From Leishmania mexicana MHOM/GT/2001/U1103 (Eukaryota > Euglenozoa > Kinetoplastea > Trypanosomatida > Trypanosomatidae), in contig NC_018317.1 in assembly GCF_000234665.1 (NCBI RefSeq), forward strand, positions 26,001 to 90,000: a DNA stretch of 64,000 bases, written 5' to 3'. This document shows positions 60,801 through 64,000 of the stretch, piece after piece. Both the position numbers and the translations under genes were made by a program. The notes beneath the pieces are model-generated. The model was given only the letters and a program-made list of their open reading frames with translations. It searched no databases and was not told the DNA's origin. The stretch's first letter is position 1; the number at the start of each line of letters is the position of its first letter.

Positions 60801-63524
60801 GTACCACAGCTCGAGGTGAAGACGCGACATCCGCTGCACCAAGCTCCGCGCGTAGCCGTTGCGCACTGCCATGACTCGATTTACCGCCTTGGTAGCTGCG
60901 GAATGCACCTCGATGAGACGCTCACCCAAGGTTGATCGGCGGGCGCCCTCCACCACAGCCGGGAGGCTCTGAAGCACCATATCCGAGGGAATCGACTTGC
61001 CGCTCGCCGCAGACGGCGGCACGGGCAGTCGTGCGATCCTCCTCGTCAGTTCAGCAGCAGCAGCAGCCTCAGCGTCCAGCACAGCCTGCTTCGCCGTGTC
61101 GCTGAGCATGCTAGGCCGCGTCTCTCCCTCTGCGGGTACCAAGGCCACCAGCCCCACGTGCTTCCGCCCACGCTGGGCGACTGCGGTCGTGTGGACGTAT
61201 TTGAGGTGGCGCAGAAACGGTAGGACGCGTCGGTTTAGGGTGGAGACGTCGATGCTCTGCATGAGCCGCGGCACCGACGCCGCGTAGTGCGGAGCAGCCT
61301 GCACAAGCACGTCCAGCACTGTGTTGACTGAGTAGGCGGACAGGCCTTTGGGAAGCCGCGGATCGCTGGGCTCGAAGTGAAGCGTGCGAGACAGTGGCAG
61401 GGGCGCCGCTGCCGCCGTTGCGAGCGCAACACCCTCACCGGTATGGTGTGGGTCGCCCTGTTCTTTCTTTACCACGGTCGCAGCAGTGGCCTCGACGGGG
61501 CACGGACCTTGCGCGGGCAGCCCCGTCGGTGGCCGCGGCGCGTACACGAGCGTGAGCACCTTGGTGTGCCGCAGCAGCAGATACCGCGTGACCAGCGTGC
61601 CACGCGTCTTTGCATACCTCTCGAGGAAGCCGCCAAGGGCTTTGCTCCGCTGCTTGTACGGCATGTGAAACCGAACACGCGGTACTGCGGCGGTGAGCGA
61701 CAGCGGGCGTCGCTCCGCTTCGTGGGCGGCCTGTATCTCTAGTGCCTGATTGGGCTCAACACGAAGCACCGCCACGGCCTCCGCCTGCTGGTGTCGAGTC
61801 GACGGGTGCGGGAGCGGCCCCGCAGCCTGGCTTTGAGCGTCATCGCCCTGTTCATCGTCGTCCTCGTCGCCGGCGCTGTACCTAGCCCCATCCCCCTCAT
61901 CATCGAGATCCAGCTTCTCGGCCGCTCCACCGCGAGCCTGCTCGCGGTCTGCCCGCAGGATCACAGGAGCGGCCACGAGCTGTTTCCGCAGCACGGCCTC
62001 ATCCCTACTGTTGGTGTCGCCATCCTGGCCATGCTTTGCCTCGTTGTCGTCCCTATCACTGCCGCTCGGGTACAAATCGCGTGTTTCCTCTCCCTCCTCG
62101 ACGTCGTACGCTACAGCGCGACCGCGTGCTCGTGGTTTCACAGGGGCGGAGGACAATGCGGACGTTGATGCGGCGGACACCTGTCGTACAAGGTCCTCCG
62201 AAGGAATCACTAAACGCAGTTCACGCAGATGTCCGCGCAGGGTGACGGAGGCGACCACGATGCTGAGGCCCGCCACGCTCATGAGGCGCCGCAGGTGCAT
62301 CCGCTCAGTCCGCGAGAAGTCCTCCCAGCGGGTGAGAAAGAGGCCGTGGGCGGCAAGAATGGCGTGCACGGCATCCTGCATCAGCAGCCGGCGCTCCGGG
62401 GACTCCTGGACGAGCTGGCGCACCAGTTGGAGGTCGAACGCCACGCTAGGGAATGCTGCCTCCAGGCGGCGCTTGCGCGCGTAGTAGTGATCGAGGGGGT
62501 AGTGACGGCGGCAGCTGCGGCGTTGCTGTAGCGATGGTTCGGATGCTGCTGATGCGGTCGCACTAAGCACTCCACCACCGTCGCCGCCGCTAGTACGACC
62601 CCACTCCCCGTAAAGCTGTTCCTCATCGCTGGATGAAGACGGAGCACGGCCGTCGCCAAAGGAGGATGCCTCAGCACGGCTGCCGCTCCCCTCCTCCACC
62701 CCCCACGTCGGCTGCCCCTTCTTTTCCCGCTCCGTCAGCGGCAGCGCGAAATGCGGGAAGAATCGATAGATAACCTCGCGGGAAGGCTCGTGGTACATGT
62801 ACACGGGCGCGACCTTGTGCACCCGCCGTAGCCACTTGAGGCCGCTGCCGACTAGGTGGTTCTTGTACCGCGCCTTGAACTCTGGCGTGCTGGGTAATCG
62901 ATCCCAGCCCAGCACAGCGTTCTCCGCAATGAAGCTGGACACCATCTCCAGCTTCTCATTCGTGATGGAAAAGCCCATGACACGCTCGCGCAGGGCGTGA
63001 GATGGGGTGAAGAAGAGCAGCGTTCGGCGCCCACCATCCTTTCGGGGAGGAGCAAAGGACTGCGACTCCTGCCGCCCTGACATGCCGCACTGGTCGCAGA
63101 CCCCACCTTCCCCTACCTCGGCCCAAGCAATACGGCCCAAGTCCAGCAGAACAATGGCCTCCTCAGCTGAAACTCGACGCCGCTGATGGCTCGCGTTCGA
63201 TGCGGTAGGTGCAGGGGCGGGTGCCACCTTCCTTCTCCCTCGCCCTTCGCAGCTGCCCGAGGAGCTGGAAGCCGCGTCCGCCCTCTGTGCACCCGACGTC
63301 GCTCCGTCATCCGTTGCCCCTGCTGCGTGGACATCGAATTCCCCGCCGTGTGCGGTCAGCAAGAGCCGCACGATGGTGTCGCGAAGGGTGTCGTTAGCGG
63401 CCCAGCCCTGATAGGGGAGGACATCTTCGGAGATGAATTCACCCAGCTGCGCGGAGGAGCAGCCGTCGCGTGGCGCTTGAGCGCCGATAAACTCGAGAGA
63501 CAGCTGTAGGCACCCCTCAAACAT
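57843..63524 (-). CDS. Large protein resembling the TFIIIC largest subunit (tau138/GTF3C1), divergent
   Basis: The 1893-residue product has winged-helix-like blocks in the order seen in the largest TFIIIC subunit, which binds the B-box of tRNA genes. By eye, residues about 620-640 (FLERYAKTRGTLVTRYLLLR) and 755-795 (LNRRVLPFLRHLKYVHTTAV ... VALVP) follow the GTF3C1 pattern 'rr--ii------gli' and 'i-rlv--L-eeGLl-----'. About 890-905 (RMSRLHLELWYQHYRYP) resembles human [20 protein letters not shown]. About 930-1010 (LSTFVIVVGLP ... LP ... LLACLQGLHDRRLI) resembles the 'LSIFIQIV... LP ... VVENLQRLCYMGLL' region. A late block at about 1735-1795 (HHVDGSWHSYM...PGI) fits the C-terminal winged helix. 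An acidic linker lies near 1630. ATG 63524 was preferred because 63525-63686 translates a pyrimidine tract and CA repeats. Function is inferred; the frame itself is certain. Confidence 0.9.
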   Translation of the reverse strand: MFEGCLQLSLEFIGAQAPRDGCSSAQLGEFISEDVLPYQGWAANDTLRDTIVRLLLTAHGGEFDVHAAGATDDGATSGAQRADAASSSSGSCEGRGRRKVAPAPAPTASNASHQRRRVSAEEAIVLLDLGRIAWAEVGEGGVCDQCGMSGRQESQSFAPPRKDGGRRTLLFFTPSHALRERVMGFSITNEKLEMVSSFIAENAVLGWDRLPSTPEFKARYKNHLVGSGLKWLRRVHKVAPVYMYHEPSREVIYRFFPHFALPLTEREKKGQPTWGVEEGSGSRAEASSFGDGRAPSSSSDEEQLYGEWGRTSGGDGGGVLSATASAASEPSLQQRRSCRRHYPLDHYYARKRRLEAAFPSVAFDLQLVRQLVQESPERRLLMQDAVHAILAAHGLFLTRWEDFSRTERMHLRRLMSVAGLSIVVASVTLRGHLRELRLVIPSEDLVRQVSAASTSALSSAPVKPRARGRAVAYDVEEGEETRDLYPSGSDRDDNEAKHGQDGDTNSRDEAVLRKQLVAAPVILRADREQARGGAAEKLDLDDEGDGARYSAGDEDDDEQGDDAQSQAAGPLPHPSTRHQQAEAVAVLRVEPNQALEIQAAHEAERRPLSLTAAVPRVRFHMPYKQRSKALGGFLERYAKTRGTLVTRYLLLRHTKVLTLVYAPRPPTGLPAQGPCPVEATAATVVKKEQGDPHHTGEGVALATAAAAPLPLSRTLHFEPSDPRLPKGLSAYSVNTVLDVLVQAAPHYAASVPRLMQSIDVSTLNRRVLPFLRHLKYVHTTAVAQRGRKHVGLVALVPAEGETRPSMLSDTAKQAVLDAEAAAAAELTRRIARLPVPPSAASGKSIPSDMVLQSLPAVVEGARRSTLGERLIEVHSAATKAVNRVMAVRNGYARSLVQRMSRLHLELWYQHYRYPTDGAVSGAAAGAGGVRVREMYARMTLSTFVIVVGLPQADLGHVLGRTDGVCGWSTPLRDLPPSMYGWCVQRGTQMLLACLQGLHDRRLIRSAQGGSNSFLSPEACDDVAYALEPQCTVDGYTHYFMSAPPTAAASLYACMRYWLPFWSAIGQPSRRLSSQLLELESNATVTQVVALSKVLRQDPSILAAQLYQSGGLPLESRRSTSLSDVAAGATRRGAELRGVSGRRSIFSSASLFVRERRGRADDGDSTCPTTTAASGRHVARQRPRKAPRTEISGLTVAEALDSAFHHFAALKRVEEVVRLVLRGRSVHLSHHPLFCVPATLPAVLVRRHGGAEVSNTLLCPSSGGGCGGAVAPTEFSLMSAGQGGGAYNRLVSTSTMHMAVLAETLRAVRNSNATRRGHQVRHTSSIETLREEVESVYAPRAAASTAAAVAATTDVAPAQSCAASAPLSPPLISLPLSPHTSGTWFSSPASLPLLQLEDGFEVVADILRMIVFCDQAHYRASVARSLLTALNAPWLVSRARAFLQRLPVFRRARQQNIRVPQLSLAQSPYVLPLNALRTAPRLCANMAVLHQWVQEADAVAGAVAGGRESPVMVWAHAEMSSLLASGAQESLQRTPAAALELLHQPSMDQAHLSMATNAVREKMTRLPLPQLAWPPEAVACEGLLRRQRPGGAEGTEIGETDVVINTVAAGRDGQHRKRKRSSPARGGNDESSGEEDKDSSSESSDDDGDSVAVTRAEAEAARQLYPARTIRNYGDPLYLQDLPIDGPPTAAEQRAVEACREELSSGAFASFSPLHRHHDGSHSRDGCSLIPYPSIFHHVDGSWHSYMWHLVVHTVYRYILRVPGIRHVDLEGRVLASGVVSQRALWAVVRFLIDHQLLLCLEEELAQPLCTPGGGVLGDPPRLRSPFHLRKRPRPDAAPSSLSAPVGEHDISRWRRDDDAWLGRTRGNCCYHPTIPLEGLRLALSPRLLDPLSP

Positions 63525-64000
63525 AGCGAGCCTCCACTCCTCTTGTGTTTCCTTATCTTCCGCTCGTGTGGCTGTGCGTGTGGGTGTACGTGTGTGAGTG
63601 TACATGTGGGTGTATCGCGAGGCAAGCGAAAGAAGCAGAGTAGAGGACACGCCTGTAGCGGACACATCCCCCAAGATAATAGGCACCTATCCCGTGTAGA
63701 AGCATAGGGTGCGGCAAGAACACATTTCAGCCAGTGCTCACTGTGGTACCAACAGTGCGCCTCCTGCCCATCATCGCACCGGCCAGTCTCCGCCCTCTAA
63801 CACAGGAACACTAAACCCCGCCACGATGAGCTAAGATCGCGCATTCCTAGAAGAGCAAACCATGCGAAATGCTCTCGGTGCGCTCACAAAGTCGCCACAA
63901 CAAACAGTCGCCTCAGTCAACCTTCACACGCACGTACATGCGCACTGCTCTCTCCTTTTTCCCCTCATCTATCAACGACGGGGAGGGAGAGGCAAGGCCC
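63525..64000. other. Right-end spacer
   Basis: Upstream of the TFIIIC-like gene. It holds a CA/GT tract (about 63570-63615) and, on the minus strand, a pyrimidine-rich stretch (complement of about 63615-63650) followed by an AG before ATG 63524. No other gene is seen before the window ends. Confidence 0.55.

Noticed and set aside
1..64000. tRNA, rRNA or snoRNA genes
   Set aside because: I looked for A/B-box-like pairs and cloverleaf-like arms while reading and saw none I could support; a covariance-model scan would be needed to exclude small RNAs.

Overview
The window looks like nuclear DNA of a trypanosomatid, most likely a Leishmania species. The reasons are: every credible protein gene lies on the minus strand without introns; intergenic spacers are long and rich in CA/GT and GA/CT microsatellites with pyrimidine tracts upstream of ATGs; codon use is GC-rich; families are typical of kinetoplastids (a PKA regulatory subunit with leucine-rich N-terminus and altered ligand pockets, FYVE-lipase proteins, a divergent MYST acetyltransferase); and SIDER2-type short retroposons plus decayed ingi/L1Tc-type retroposon sequence are present. 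The block would be one polycistronic unit read right to left. I cannot fix the species from sequence alone.

Layout, in order along the window (transcription runs the other way): a gene-poor left end (1-3245) with one SIDER2-like element; a hypothetical protein (3246-4487); a SURF1-like cytochrome oxidase assembly factor (5606-6664); a small coiled-coil protein (7874-8344); a 4.4 kb spacer with one doubtful ORF; a kinesin-13-like motor fused to TRAF-like zinc fingers (12756-14936); mitoribosomal protein mL52 (16045-16809); a phytanoyl-CoA-dioxygenase-like protein (17454-18875); the PKA regulatory subunit (20959-22470); a MYST acetyltransferase (23386-25257); a TPR-like protein (25726-27048); a 4.6 kb spacer; a hypothetical protein (31695-32441).

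The middle holds two tandem paralogues, each with a FYVE-like zinc finger and a class 3 lipase domain. The left copy (35731-38202) has lost the nucleophilic serine and the right copy (40743-43160) keeps it. Each is followed by a SIDER2-like element, and these two 583-nt elements look identical. Then come a Rab5-like GTPase (44330-44965), a Zip3/HEI10/RNF212-like RING protein (46584-47849), a CFAP73/CCDC42-like flagellar coiled-coil protein (49428-50351), an ALADIN-like nucleoporin (52695-54296), an NAA10-like N-terminal acetyltransferase (54807-55589), a decayed retroposon (about 56400-57842) and a 1893-residue protein resembling the largest TFIIIC subunit (57843-63524).

The genes do not form a pathway, as is usual for trypanosomatid clusters, where control is mostly post-transcriptional through UTRs. 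The most noteworthy points are the divergent TFIIIC-like subunit, the Zip3-like meiotic RING protein, the dead/live lipase pair with identical flanking retroposons, and three enzyme-like proteins that have lost expected active-site or ligand residues. All homology calls come from reading motifs by eye; no database search was run.
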